Positions 53,400 through 62,973 of a stretch of DNA of 64,000 bases are shown piece by piece. Positions within the stretch are counted from its first letter, which is position 1, and every line of letters starts with the position of its first letter. The notes beneath the pieces are model-generated. The model made no database searches. It saw only the letters and a program-made list of their open reading frames with translations, and had not been told where the DNA came from. Source of the stretch: Staphylococcus borealis (lineage in GTDB: Bacteria; Bacillota; Bacilli; Staphylococcales; Staphylococcaceae); the NCBI RefSeq assembly GCF_001224225.1, contig NZ_CUEE01000001.1:434001-498000 (forward strand), given 5' to 3'. The translations under genes were made by a program, and so were the position numbers.

Positions 53400-54552
53400 G
53401 TTGTTTTCGTCCCTTAGTTAAAAAATAAAATAAAGAAAACCACAACTCACCTACTACTAAATAGTTTGTACTAAACATTAACATTGTTATAGGGTAAATA
53501 GTAATAAAAACGACTAGTAAGTCAATTGAATTCTTATCATAGTTTCTACAAAAATTTGTAAAGACCAAAATCAATAGAAAAACTAAAGTTATTAGTCCTA
53601 AAAATCCGTATGATAATAACATTTCTAAAACTATATTGTGTGGGATATTATTAATCAAATGATAATAATTAAATGGGCCATAACCAATCAAAGGTTTTTC
53701 AGAAATATAATGTAAAGCCATTTCATATATTGGCCCCCTACCAGAAGTTCCATTAATATCAAAACTTCCATCTTTTATATATGAAAAAGTTCTATTTTCT
53801 CCATTACTGACAAAAGTAAGTAAAGTGATACTTGCTATAAAAGCTATAGCGTAAATTGCAATTTTAAGATAAATAGAAACACGTCTTTTAAAAGTTATTA
53901 AAATGATTGTGAACAAGGAGTAAAGTATTAATAGAATTGCTCCACCTCTTCCACCAGGAATAAATACAGAAGGAAATGTAATCAATGTCATAATCACATA
54001 AAAACCTCTGTACTTTATATTTCCTTTTAAAATAAGATAGCATCCTAATCCAACCGTTAAGCCAGCTAAATATGACGCATTTTGATAATTCATTAATCCA
54101 TAAACTACTGGAGTAGGTAATTTACCAAGTATATACGGAATTAGAACTACAAATAAAAACGTTATTGAAAAAATAATAAATACTAATTTAAAAAAATTTT
54201 CCACTTGTTTTTTAGAAAAATTTTTAATATATATACCAGCTATTGATGCTGGTACACACCATAATACAAAAAATCTTATAGTATTTTTTGATAATCTTTC
54301 CGTATTATGCGGTGAAACAAAAAATGCTATTAAAATCAGAATAGATATTATTATTAATACTATAATTCCAATAGGTAATTTTTTTGAGGATAAGATATCA
54401 AATATGCAACTTAAAATAGTACCAACCATTACTAATACCATCACTGGATAATAAAACATAATTATGTTTAAGTGAAAGACTTGACTAAATAAAGTCGATA
54501 CTACAATAAATAAGTTCATACTTATTATTGAGCATAGCATAAAAAATTTCAT
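53374..54552 (-). CDS. Capsule polymerase (Wzy/O-antigen ligase family)
   Basis: A 392-residue protein with 10-12 helices. A large extracellular loop contains GTSGRGPIYEMALHYISEKPLIGYGPFNYYHLINNIPHN near 265-305; the RGPIYEMA and PLIGYGP landmarks are typical of Wzy_C/WaaL-type polymerases. It would join repeats outside the membrane in the Wzx/Wzy route, as CapJ in S. aureus. Sequence specificity sets the capsule linkage. It has a GGAG site four bases from the ATG and overlaps the flippase gene. Confidence 0.8.
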   Translation of the reverse strand: MKFFMLCSIISMNLFIVVSTLFSQVFHLNIIMFYYPVMVLVMVGTILSCIFDILSSKKLPIGIIVLIIISILILIAFFVSPHNTERLSKNTIRFFVLWCVPASIAGIYIKNFSKKQVENFFKLVFIIFSITFLFVVLIPYILGKLPTPVVYGLMNYQNASYLAGLTVGLGCYLILKGNIKYRGFYVIMTLITFPSVFIPGGRGGAILLILYSLFTIILITFKRRVSIYLKIAIYAIAFIASITLLTFVSNGENRTFSYIKDGSFDINGTSGRGPIYEMALHYISEKPLIGYGPFNYYHLINNIPHNIVLEMLLSYGFLGLITLVFLLILVFTNFCRNYDKNSIDLLVVFITIYPITMLMFSTNYLVVGELWFSLFYFLTKGRKQHVKKVIYN

Positions 54553-54568
54553 TCTACTCCTTCTTTCA

Positions 54569-55684
54569 CTACACTGATTTTTTATACAATTCCACTAATT
54601 TCTTACTTTCATTTTGCCAAGTAAGCTCTTTAGAAGCTTTTATAGCGTTTTCGCGTAATTCATAATATAAATCCTCGTTATTGGCTAATTTATTAACCGC
54701 TTCAGCAATTTTTTCGGAAGTAACCTTATCTATTACAATCCCAAAATTGTATTTTTTATTTAATTGATAATGTTCTTTTACTGGTGACAATATAACAGGT
54801 AATCCGGCATGAATACATTCAAATATTTTATTTGAAACTGTATATTCATAATTTATAGATATAGGTTTAGTAAGAACAACGCCTATATCGCTCTCACTTA
54901 ATTTACGAACTAGTTCAGTTATTTCAACTGGGTTATCGACTTCAGCATTTTTATTAGTCATTTTAGCTAAATTTTTTAATTCTTTCTCTAAGGGTCCGAA
55001 ACCTCTTATAATATATTTCACTTTTTTCCCTAATTGAATATTAGAAGCTTGAACAAATTCTTCATATCCACGATTTTTAACTAATTGACCTTGATAAACT
55101 ACTTCATCTATATTTTTTTGATTTGATAGTTTTATTGAATCATCTAATAAAGGAGCATTAGTTATTACATTAGGCATTTTTTTGTAACCTTTTTCTAAAT
55201 AATATGATTTTGCTGCATGACTAACTGTAATAAAATGATTAACTTTATTTTTTATAATATACTTTTCAATTAATTCTACAATTTTAGAAATAATTGCATA
55301 TTTATTAATCATTGAGTTTTTGGCGTAAATTTCATGAGCATCAAATATAATATTTGTTTTTTTTATACCACTCAAATAAACCATAAATAATATATCAAAA
55401 TCGTTAGCATGTATGACATCAGGATTATAAGATTTAATTGTATTTATAACATTTCTTGCATAATTAATACGTTTTAATATTTTACCAACAAGTGTTTTAG
55501 TATCTTTTCTTTTTCCAAATAAAATATAATTAAAATCTAACCTAGATAATCTTTCATCTGTAACTCTACTATTATTCATACCAATCATTAAATGTTGATT
55601 AGTCAACTTTTTAATAGTATCCATTTGTTTTAAAATTCTTGGATCTTGAACGATATTGCTAGATACTATATTTAGAATCTTCAT
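54569..55684 (-). CDS. Capsule glycosyltransferase (GT4/GT-B)
   Basis: A 371-residue GT4-type transferase. Seen are an N-terminal VSSNIVQDPRIL, HANDFD and IFDAHEIYA (acceptor domain), and a donor domain with YQGQLVKNRGYEE, RGFGPLEKEL and SNKIFECIHAGLPVILS. With CapL it is one of only two later-acting transferases in the locus. With the initiating enzyme that gives a three-sugar repeat, so it probably adds ManNAcA or attaches the third sugar. The start is ATG 55684 with GAGAGGG eight bases upstream rather than ATG 55690. Confidence 0.82.
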   Translation of the reverse strand: MKILNIVSSNIVQDPRILKQMDTIKKLTNQHLMIGMNNSRVTDERLSRLDFNYILFGKRKDTKTLVGKILKRINYARNVINTIKSYNPDVIHANDFDILFMVYLSGIKKTNIIFDAHEIYAKNSMINKYAIISKIVELIEKYIIKNKVNHFITVSHAAKSYYLEKGYKKMPNVITNAPLLDDSIKLSNQKNIDEVVYQGQLVKNRGYEEFVQASNIQLGKKVKYIIRGFGPLEKELKNLAKMTNKNAEVDNPVEITELVRKLSESDIGVVLTKPISINYEYTVSNKIFECIHAGLPVILSPVKEHYQLNKKYNFGIVIDKVTSEKIAEAVNKLANNEDLYYELRENAIKASKELTWQNESKKLVELYKKSV

Positions 55685-55721
55685 TATCATGTCCCTCTCA
55701 TGTTATTATTTTCAACCAATT

Positions 55722-56846
55722 TTATTTTCTCCAAGTATTGCGATTAATAATATCTTTATAACTTTGAATAATTTTAACTACTTTAGTTGATACATTAGTA
55801 TCTTTATAATCGATAGAGTCAATCATAGGTTCATCATTTTCTTGCATAGATTTAGCTAATTCAACTGATTGAACAAGGTTATCGTATGAAATACCACCTA
55901 CAATCACTGTACCTTTATCAAGTACTTCAGGTCTTTCAGTTGATGTTCTAATTAAAACACCAGGGAATTTTAAAATTGATGACTCTTCAGATAAAGTACC
56001 ACTATCTGATAAAACTACAAACGCATTTTTTTGAAGCGCATTGTAATCAAAGAAACCAAATGGTTTTAGTTGTCTAACTAGTGGAGGGAATTTAAAGTTT
56101 CTTTCTTCGATTTTTTTCCAACTTCTAGGGTGTGTAGAGTAAATAACTGGAATTTGATATTTTTCAGCAATATCATTAATTGCATTCATTAATGATAGGA
56201 AGTTTTTCTCATTATCAATATTTTCTTCACGGTGTGCTGATACTAAAATATAATTTTGAGCTTCAAGTTCTAATTTATTTAAAATATCGCTCTCATCAAT
56301 TTTATAAGCATATTCATCTAATACTTCTTTCATAGGTGAACCAGTTACAAAAATGTTCTGTTTTTGGAAACCTTCGTCTAATAAGTAACGTCTGCTATGT
56401 TCTGTATATGGCAAGTTTACATCACTTACATGGTCAACAATTTTACGATTAATTTCTTCAGGTACATTTTGGTCGAAGCATCTATTACCTGCTTCCATAT
56501 GGAATACAGGAATTTTAAGTCTCTTTGCAGACACTGCTGCTAAACAACTATTTGTATCACCTAAAATTAATAATGCATCTGGTTGTTCTTCAGCTAATAC
56601 TTCGTATGATTTAGCCAGGATGTTCCCCATTGTTTCGCCTAAATGACTACCTACAGCTTCCAAATAATGATCAGGCTCTCTTAACTCTAAATCTTCAAAG
56701 AATACTTGATTCAATGTATAGTCATAGTTTTGACCAGTGTGAACTAATACTTGATTAAAATATTTGTCACAAGCTTTAATCGTGGCCGATAATCTAATAA
56801 TTTCTGGTCGAGTTCCAACAATTGTCATTAACTTTAATTTTTCCAT
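55722..56846 (-). CDS. capG: UDP-sugar 2-epimerase CapG
   Basis: A 374-residue UDP-GlcNAc-2-epimerase fold enzyme. In S. aureus CapG epimerises C2 of UDP-2-acetamido-2,6-dideoxy-L-talose to yield UDP-L-FucNAc, the last step after CapE and CapF. Motifs are VGTRPEIIRLSATI, HTGQNYDYTLN, HMEAGNRCFDQNVPEE and SDSGTLSEESSIL. Note the alternative GNRCFDQN in place of the GLRT seen in the CapP-type enzyme here, the mark of this subfamily. It lies three bases after capF. Confidence 0.92.
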   Translation of the reverse strand: MEKLKLMTIVGTRPEIIRLSATIKACDKYFNQVLVHTGQNYDYTLNQVFFEDLELREPDHYLEAVGSHLGETMGNILAKSYEVLAEEQPDALLILGDTNSCLAAVSAKRLKIPVFHMEAGNRCFDQNVPEEINRKIVDHVSDVNLPYTEHSRRYLLDEGFQKQNIFVTGSPMKEVLDEYAYKIDESDILNKLELEAQNYILVSAHREENIDNEKNFLSLMNAINDIAEKYQIPVIYSTHPRSWKKIEERNFKFPPLVRQLKPFGFFDYNALQKNAFVVLSDSGTLSEESSILKFPGVLIRTSTERPEVLDKGTVIVGGISYDNLVQSVELAKSMQENDEPMIDSIDYKDTNVSTKVVKIIQSYKDIINRNTWRK

Positions 56847-56849
56847 TAT

Positions 56850-57959
56850 TTAGACCTCCAAAAAGTATGTGTCTGGATTATTTGGATCAAAGATTTCGTT
56901 TACCCACATGATTGTTACCATATCAGTATCACCTAAATTTTCAATATTATGTGTATAGCCAACTGGTATGTCGACTACTTCTAATTTTTCACCTGACACA
57001 TGATATTCAGTAACTTCATCTTCACCAATTTTTCTAAAACGTATTACTCCCGTACCTGAAACCACTAAGAATTTTTCATTTTTGGTGTGATGCCAATGAT
57101 TTCCTTTAACAATACCTGGTTTAGAAATATTAACTGAAACTTGACCTCTATCTACAGTTTTAAATATTTCTGTAAATGAACCTCTATTATCAACATTCAT
57201 TTTTAAAGGATAACTAAACTTATCTTCAGGAAGATAACTTAAATATGTACTATAAAGACACTTTTCAAATGAGTTTTCTGTATTAGGAAGCGATTTTTTA
57301 TCAGCAATTTCTTTAAATTCATATAATAAATTAGTAATCGTTTCAAGTTTTACTTCATAAACATTTGGAACTTTTGGTTCTCCATTTTCAATATTCGGAT
57401 GACCTTCAATAGCGTTTTTAAATTCTTTTATAACATCATCAATGTAATTTAAATTAAGCACAACATTTTCATCGTTAACTTGAATTTCTTCATCTCTAGC
57501 AATTTTATAACAGAATGTTGCAATAACTGAATTGTAGTTCGGTTTACACCATTTACCGAATAAATTAGGTAAACGATAAATTAATACTTTATTTCCATTT
57601 TCTTCTGAAAATTGTTCAAGTACACCTTCACCTTGTCGTTTACTATTTCCATAAGGATTATCATTTTCGGCTTGAATTGACGATGACAAAATAATTGTTG
57701 GTTTTTTAGTATTGTCTTTTAAGATATTCAATACTTCACTTAGAAAATCAACATTGCCTTTTTTAAACTCTTCTTCATTTTTCGGTCTATTAATACCTGC
57801 TAAATGAACTACTGAATCAGCTTCTAATAAATGTTTTTTCATATCTTCTGCGGTAGTTTGTCTATTTACTTCTAGAATTTCATTATCTGTAGTTGCATTT
57901 AAATCTACTTTTAAGTTTTTCCCTACAAAACCATTTGAACCAGTTATAACGATTTTCAA
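56850..57959 (-). CDS. capF: Bifunctional UDP-4-keto-sugar epimerase/reductase CapF
   Basis: A 369-residue two-domain enzyme. The N-terminal SDR domain (TGSNGFVGKNL at 7-17; a YGNSKRQGE YxxxK motif near 118) reduces C4. A C-terminal cupin domain (about 245-369, with NHWHHTKNEKFLV metal histidines) epimerises C3. It converts the CapE product to UDP-2-acetamido-2,6-dideoxy-L-talose. Both catalytic parts look intact and length matches S. aureus CapF. Confidence 0.93.
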   Translation of the reverse strand: MKIVITGSNGFVGKNLKVDLNATTDNEILEVNRQTTAEDMKKHLLEADSVVHLAGINRPKNEEEFKKGNVDFLSEVLNILKDNTKKPTIILSSSIQAENDNPYGNSKRQGEGVLEQFSEENGNKVLIYRLPNLFGKWCKPNYNSVIATFCYKIARDEEIQVNDENVVLNLNYIDDVIKEFKNAIEGHPNIENGEPKVPNVYEVKLETITNLLYEFKEIADKKSLPNTENSFEKCLYSTYLSYLPEDKFSYPLKMNVDNRGSFTEIFKTVDRGQVSVNISKPGIVKGNHWHHTKNEKFLVVSGTGVIRFRKIGEDEVTEYHVSGEKLEVVDIPVGYTHNIENLGDTDMVTIMWVNEIFDPNNPDTYFLEV

Positions 57960-57970
57960 TGTAAATTCTC

Positions 57971-58993
57971 CTAACCTTGTTTATAATTGCTTAATTCAGT
58001 TCTCACATATTCTAAAGATAATAATTTTTCTTTAATTTCTTCAACTGTTAATATGTTTGTATTATCAGAATTGTATTCATACGCTTCTGTGATTTTTTCG
58101 TTTCCATCTTCATAGTAATTGCTATAGTTTAAATCACGTGAATCTGCTGGAACTCGGAAATAATCACCCATATCTTCACATTGTGCGTATTCTTCTCTAG
58201 TTAATAACGTTTCGGCTTGTTTTTCACCATGTCTTGTACCAATAATTTTTATTTCATTATCTGCTTCGAATAATTGTAAAAGTGCTTCAGCCAAGTCCCC
58301 AACTTTTGAACTTGGTGCTTTTTGAACCATAATATCGCCAGTCTGTGCATGTTTGAAAGCATGAACAACTAATTCAACAGCTTCTTCTAAACTCATTAAG
58401 AAACGTGTCATGTTTGGATCCGTAACTGTTAAAGGTTCTCCAGCTTTAATCTTATCAATGAACAAAGGAATTACTGAACCTCGTGATGCCATAACATTTC
58501 CGTATCTAGTCCCGCAAATTAATGTTTGATCACTATCAACGTTTCTTGATTTCGCAACAAATACTTTCTCCATCATAGATTTAGAAATACCCATTGCATT
58601 GATTGGATACGCAGCTTTATCAGTAGATAAGCAAATCACTTTTTTTACGTTATTTCTGATTGCATTTTGTAAGACGTTCTCAGTTCCAATAACATTTGTT
58701 TTAACTGCTTCCATTGGAAAAAATTCACAAGATGGCACTTGTTTTAAAGCCGCTGCATGAAAGACATAATCAACTTCCCTCATTGCTGTTTCAACACTAT
58801 GTGAATCTCTAACATCTCCAATGTAAAACTTCAATTTAGGATTGTTATATTTTTTTCTCATATCGTCTTGTTTTTTCTCATCTCTAGAAAACACTCTAAT
58901 TTCTTTAATATCAGTGTCTAGAAATCTTTCCATAACCGCATTACCGAATGATCCTGTTCCACCCGTAATTAACAACACTTTATCTTTAAACAT
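57971..58993 (-). CDS. capE: UDP-GlcNAc 4,6-dehydratase / 5-epimerase CapE
   Basis: A 340-residue short-chain dehydrogenase fold enzyme that starts the UDP-L-FucNAc branch by making the L-arabino 4-keto sugar from UDP-GlcNAc. TGGTGSFG is at 10-17; STDKAAYPINAMGISK carries the lysine and the Met that replaces the usual Tyr. RHGEKQAETLLTREE near the C-terminus belongs to the CapE latch region. The start is ATG 58993 after GGAG, close to S. aureus CapE; the longer frame into capD has no ribosome site. Confidence 0.92.
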   Translation of the reverse strand: MFKDKVLLITGGTGSFGNAVMERFLDTDIKEIRVFSRDEKKQDDMRKKYNNPKLKFYIGDVRDSHSVETAMREVDYVFHAAALKQVPSCEFFPMEAVKTNVIGTENVLQNAIRNNVKKVICLSTDKAAYPINAMGISKSMMEKVFVAKSRNVDSDQTLICGTRYGNVMASRGSVIPLFIDKIKAGEPLTVTDPNMTRFLMSLEEAVELVVHAFKHAQTGDIMVQKAPSSKVGDLAEALLQLFEADNEIKIIGTRHGEKQAETLLTREEYAQCEDMGDYFRVPADSRDLNYSNYYEDGNEKITEAYEYNSDNTNILTVEEIKEKLLSLEYVRTELSNYKQG

Positions 58994-59003
58994 ATTAACT
59001 CTC

Positions 59004-60803
59004 CTATTCATTAGCAATCTTAAGTATTTTGTCTTTATTAAAGTCATTACCTAAATCTTCAATAATCGCATCTACTTCTTCTTTAGAAAAGTCTTTTACT
59101 TTTCCTCTATATATTTTTTCGTAGACTTGTTCAGGATGTATTTCATTTTCATTAAGTAGTTCTTCGTACATTTTTTCTCCCGGGCGTATACCACTAAACT
59201 TAATTTGAATTTCATCCTCAGTTTTACCGCTTAAGCGAATTAAGTTACGCGCTAAATCCACAATCTTCACTGGTTCACCCATATCTAGCACAAATACTTC
59301 TCCACCTTGAGCTAGAGCGCCAGCTTGCAATACTAATCTAGACGCTTCAGGAATTGTCATGAAATATCTTGTCATGTCAGGGTGTGTAACAGTAACTGGA
59401 CCTCCCGCTTCAATTTGTTTCTTAAATAATGGAATAACAGAACCACGAGAACCAAGTACATTACCAAATCGAACTGCTACAAAGTTTGTTTTACAATTTT
59501 CATCGTTAAGACTTTGTACTACCATTTCAGCTACACGTTTTGATGCACCCATCACATTTGGCGGATTTACAGCTTTATCTGTTGATACCATTACAAATTT
59601 TCTTACTTCTGCATTTTTAGCTGCTGCTGCAACATTTCTAGTACCTAAAACATTATTTCTAAATGCTTCGATTGGGTTATATTCCATTAATGGAACATGC
59701 TTGTGTGCCGCAGCATGGTATACTGCATATGGTTTATAATCATTCATAATTTCTTGTATACGTTCTCCATTTTGTACATCGGCTATAATTGGAATAATTT
59801 CTATTTTATCCTTGTAAATTGCATTTAATTCTTGATGAATAAGATAAATACTATTTTCCCCGTGGCCTAATAAAATAATACGCTCTGGCTCAAACTTGCA
59901 AACCTGTCTACATATTTCAGAACCAATGGATCCCCCTGCCCCAGTAACCATAATAGTTTTATGCGTGAGTTCTTTAGAAATCATCGCCATATCTAATTCA
60001 ACTGGTTCTCGTCCAAGTAAATCTTCAACTTCTACACGTTTTAATTGATTAACTTCCAATTCACCCGCAAGAACTTGTTCAATACTTGGCATTTTGAATA
60101 ACTCGATTCCAGTACTATTACAAATATTATTTATCTCTTTAAGCCGATCTGGTTTAAGTGTAGGTATGGCAATGATAATACGCTTGATTCTATATTTATT
60201 AACTAAATTTGGAATATCATCAATAAATCCTTGCACTTTGACGCCCTCAGCAATAGTCAATTTTTTCTTTTGTGGATCGTCATCAACAACTAATACTGGT
60301 TCAAGCCCCATTTCAGGACTTCTTAACATTTGACGAATTAATAATGAGCCACCGCGTCCTGCACCTACTATTAGCGTCGGTATTTTCTTTTGTTTTTTTT
60401 CAACTACAAATCCTCTAGTAACTCTCCATGAAATTCTTGAACCACCTATAAGGATCAAATGCATCATCCAAGTTATTAAATATAATCTGAAAAACGGTGG
60501 ATGTGCAGTAAAGATTGGAACTAAAATCATCGTTGCGATAATTGAACATGTAACCGACTCTACGATTAATAGAAGTTCATTTACACTAGCGTACTCCCAA
60601 GCACGATGATAAAGATTAAATATGTATGCAAAGACATGATGCGAAATCAGTAATACAATTGAATTAACAATTAAAAGATTCCTTGAATACCCCTCAAAAA
60701 AAGGTTCTAAAATGTTGTAACAAATAAAAACTGAAAAAGCTACAATAAGTGAATCTATTATAATTAATATTAGAAGACGTCCTCTTGCACTTAACTTGTC
60801 CAC
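59004..60803 (-). CDS. capD: Membrane UDP-GlcNAc 4,6-dehydratase CapD (PglF/WbpM type)
   Basis: A 599-residue enzyme with four N-terminal membrane helices, a first Rossmann-like domain (LIVGAGRGGSLLIRQ near 145) and a C-terminal catalytic SDR domain (VTGAGGSIGSE near 290; STDKAVNPPNVMGASKR). It makes UDP-2-acetamido-2,6-dideoxy-D-xylo-4-hexulose. In S. aureus CapN then reduces this to UDP-D-FucNAc, but no capN is present here; the PglE-like aminotransferase is the apparent user instead. The start is GTG 60803, eight bases after GGGGG. Confidence 0.92.
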   Translation of the reverse strand: MDKLSARGRLLILIIIDSLIVAFSVFICYNILEPFFEGYSRNLLIVNSIVLLISHHVFAYIFNLYHRAWEYASVNELLLIVESVTCSIIATMILVPIFTAHPPFFRLYLITWMMHLILIGGSRISWRVTRGFVVEKKQKKIPTLIVGAGRGGSLLIRQMLRSPEMGLEPVLVVDDDPQKKKLTIAEGVKVQGFIDDIPNLVNKYRIKRIIIAIPTLKPDRLKEINNICNSTGIELFKMPSIEQVLAGELEVNQLKRVEVEDLLGREPVELDMAMISKELTHKTIMVTGAGGSIGSEICRQVCKFEPERIILLGHGENSIYLIHQELNAIYKDKIEIIPIIADVQNGERIQEIMNDYKPYAVYHAAAHKHVPLMEYNPIEAFRNNVLGTRNVAAAAKNAEVRKFVMVSTDKAVNPPNVMGASKRVAEMVVQSLNDENCKTNFVAVRFGNVLGSRGSVIPLFKKQIEAGGPVTVTHPDMTRYFMTIPEASRLVLQAGALAQGGEVFVLDMGEPVKIVDLARNLIRLSGKTEDEIQIKFSGIRPGEKMYEELLNENEIHPEQVYEKIYRGKVKDFSKEEVDAIIEDLGNDFNKDKILKIANE

Positions 60804-60832
60804 ACGTCTATCCCCCTTAACTTACTTTCCTT

Positions 60833-61600
60833 TTAAAACAATCCAAACAATTTTCTATCATTGTAATTTTGAGTAGGTTGTTTCTTTATTACATCCTCAT
60901 CATTAACAATATACTTAGCGTTATTAATCAAAGTTTCTATATTTTTTTCATATTTTTTTAATTTTTTGTTATTGTATAAGCTTTTCATTATGAATGGTCT
61001 TTGAGATTCATGATGAGCGTCTGATGCAATAAAATGTACCAAATTATTTTCAATCATTTGAATAGAAATTTTTTGTATTTTTTTGCCTTGAATTCCTTGT
61101 AATGAAGATGATGTTAATTGAGCAAGCGCTCCTTGATTGATTAAATTATAGAGTACATCTAAATTTTGACTAATTTCCTTATTTCTCTCTGGATGCGCAA
61201 TGATTGGTATGTATCCTTCTGATTGCAATTCAAAGAAAAGACGATTCGCATAGTGAGGAACCCCTCTAGATGGAAATTCAATCAATAAATATCTAGAATG
61301 ATTCAAACCAATAGCTTCGCCTTTTCTTAGTTGCGGTAAAATTTGATCGCTTATCCTTATTTCTTGACCTGGAAGAAGCGTAATTCCCAATTCTTTGACT
61401 TCATCTAAGTCTATAATTTGTTGTAACTTCTCATTAACTTTCTCGTAGGTATTATCAAATTGAGGACTTAAGTGATGTGGAGTTACGATTATCTCAGTAA
61501 CTCCTTCACTTTGTCCTTGTTTAAGAAGCTTTAGCATATCTTCTTTCGTCTTTGGCCCATCGTCCACATTTATTAGCACATGATTGTGTATATCAATCAT
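60833..61600 (-). CDS. capC: Tyrosine-protein phosphatase CapC (PHP type)
   Basis: A 255-residue manganese-dependent PHP phosphatase that dephosphorylates CapB and so sets the polymerisation cycle. Metal-binding motifs are MIDIHNH at the start, VTPHHLSP near 43, GQEIR, IAHPERN and a C-terminal SDAHH. The start is ATG 61600, giving MIDIHNH as in S. aureus CapC; it overlaps the capB end by eight bases. Confidence 0.9.
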   Translation of the reverse strand: MIDIHNHVLINVDDGPKTKEDMLKLLKQGQSEGVTEIIVTPHHLSPQFDNTYEKVNEKLQQIIDLDEVKELGITLLPGQEIRISDQILPQLRKGEAIGLNHSRYLLIEFPSRGVPHYANRLFFELQSEGYIPIIAHPERNKEISQNLDVLYNLINQGALAQLTSSSLQGIQGKKIQKISIQMIENNLVHFIASDAHHESQRPFIMKSLYNNKKLKKYEKNIETLINNAKYIVNDEDVIKKQPTQNYNDRKLFGLF

Positions 61601-62297
61601 TACTTTCATCATCTCCATAATAATAATAAGTTGATGATTTTTCTTTAGGCGTTTTATTTAGAATTGCACCTAAAAGATGTCCATCTGCTTGTTCAATTAA
61701 TCGTTTTGCTTTTTTAATTTCGTTTTTATTATTATGTTCAGTATCAATTACAAGTACACAGTCATCTACATTTCTTAAATAAACTTGCGCATCCGTCACC
61801 GATATAACTGGTGGCGTATCGATTAATATAAAATCATATATACTAAATAACTTATCTAGTATACTAGTAAAATTAGACGATGCTATTAATTCTGATGGAT
61901 TTGGTGGAATTGGACCAGATGTTAGTAAATCTAAATTATTAATTCTTGTACTTCTAATCGCTTTATCAAAATCCGATTTTCCAATAATTAAATTTGATAA
62001 TCCGTCATAATTAGTTGTTTCAAAGTGATAATGTTGCGTCGGCTTTCTCATGTCACCATCAATAATCAATGTTTTATATCCTGCCTGCGCATAAGTAATA
62101 GCAATATTGGCTGATACAATACTTTTACCAGCTGCTGGTTTCTCAGATGTGACAATAATGCTTCTAATCTCTTCAACTCCTGAGAACATAATATTAGATC
62201 GAATCCCTCTCACTTTTTCACTCACAATTGATTTAGGTTTATCTTCAACAAATAAAGGTGTTTGTAGCTTTTTACGTTTCTCATTTTTTTTAGCCAT
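61593..62297 (-). CDS. capB: Capsule tyrosine autokinase CapB
   Basis: A 234-residue bacterial tyrosine kinase, cytoplasmic half of the CapA/CapB pair. Walker A SEKPAAGKS is at 51-59, Walker A' LIIDGDMRK near 78, and Walker B in FILIDTPPV. The C-terminal tyrosine cluster (YYYYGDD) is the autophosphorylation site reset by CapC. It controls chain length and enzyme activity through CapA. Confidence 0.92.
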   Translation of the reverse strand: MAKKNEKRKKLQTPLFVEDKPKSIVSEKVRGIRSNIMFSGVEEIRSIIVTSEKPAAGKSIVSANIAITYAQAGYKTLIIDGDMRKPTQHYHFETTNYDGLSNLIIGKSDFDKAIRSTRINNLDLLTSGPIPPNPSELIASSNFTSILDKLFSIYDFILIDTPPVISVTDAQVYLRNVDDCVLVIDTEHNNKNEIKKAKRLIEQADGHLLGAILNKTPKEKSSTYYYYGDDESND

Positions 62298-62310
62298 AAT
62301 TTTTCTACTC

Positions 62311-62973
62311 CTATTTTAATTTTTGAATTGAACCTAGGACTGGAATATCTAATTCACGTTTTACATCTTCTTCCGTTCTAATTCTTCTATCAAACAATTC
62401 TTTTAACACGACAATCATCATAGCGATTATAATCCCTAAAATGAGGCCTATTGCTAAATTTAACAATAAATTAGGTGATACTTTAGTTGCAGTCCCGTTT
62501 GCTTTAGATAACACTGATACATTATCAACATTCATAATTTCAGGCATTTTATCACTAAATACATTTGCAATATCATTTGCAACTTTTTCTGCGTCTTTCT
62601 TACTTCCATTCTTAACATTCACATTTAGTATTTGAGATTCAGCTTGTGTTGTAACGGTTAACATATCTTTTATGTCTTCAGCTGAATATTTAGAGTTTTT
62701 CTTAGCCACGTCTTCAATAATGCGTGGACTTTTTAAAATTTCAGAATATGTATTTACTAATTGAATATTACTTTGGACTTCTTGAGCCATTAACTCCGAA
62801 TTTTTTTCTTTTTGGTTAACTAGCACTTGCGTATTTGCTTCATATTTAGGTTTCATTAAAAACACTGTTACTAATAAACTAATTAGCATTAATATGATTG
62901 GTAATAGAACAATTAGCTTCCAATTTTTCTTAATAGCGTTCATAAATTTCGATAAATCTAATGTATTTTCCAT
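62311..62973 (-). CDS. capA: Chain-length regulator/kinase activator CapA (Wzz type)
   Basis: A 220-residue polysaccharide co-polymerase with two membrane helices (about 17-38 and 172-193) flanking an extracellular coiled domain, and a cytoplasmic C-terminal tail (RTEEDVKRELDIPVLGSI) that activates CapB. It is the first gene of the capsule operon. The start is ATG 62973 with a perfect GGAGG; the size matches S. aureus CapA. Confidence 0.9.
   Translation of the reverse strand: MENTLDLSKFMNAIKKNWKLIVLLPIILMLISLLVTVFLMKPKYEANTQVLVNQKEKNSELMAQEVQSNIQLVNTYSEILKSPRIIEDVAKKNSKYSAEDIKDMLTVTTQAESQILNVNVKNGSKKDAEKVANDIANVFSDKMPEIMNVDNVSVLSKANGTATKVSPNLLLNLAIGLILGIIIAMMIVVLKELFDRRIRTEEDVKRELDIPVLGSIQKLK

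Noticed and set aside
59359..59739. A 126-codon plus-strand frame opposite capD
   Set aside because: It lies entirely opposite conserved catalytic sequence of capD and has no translation signal.
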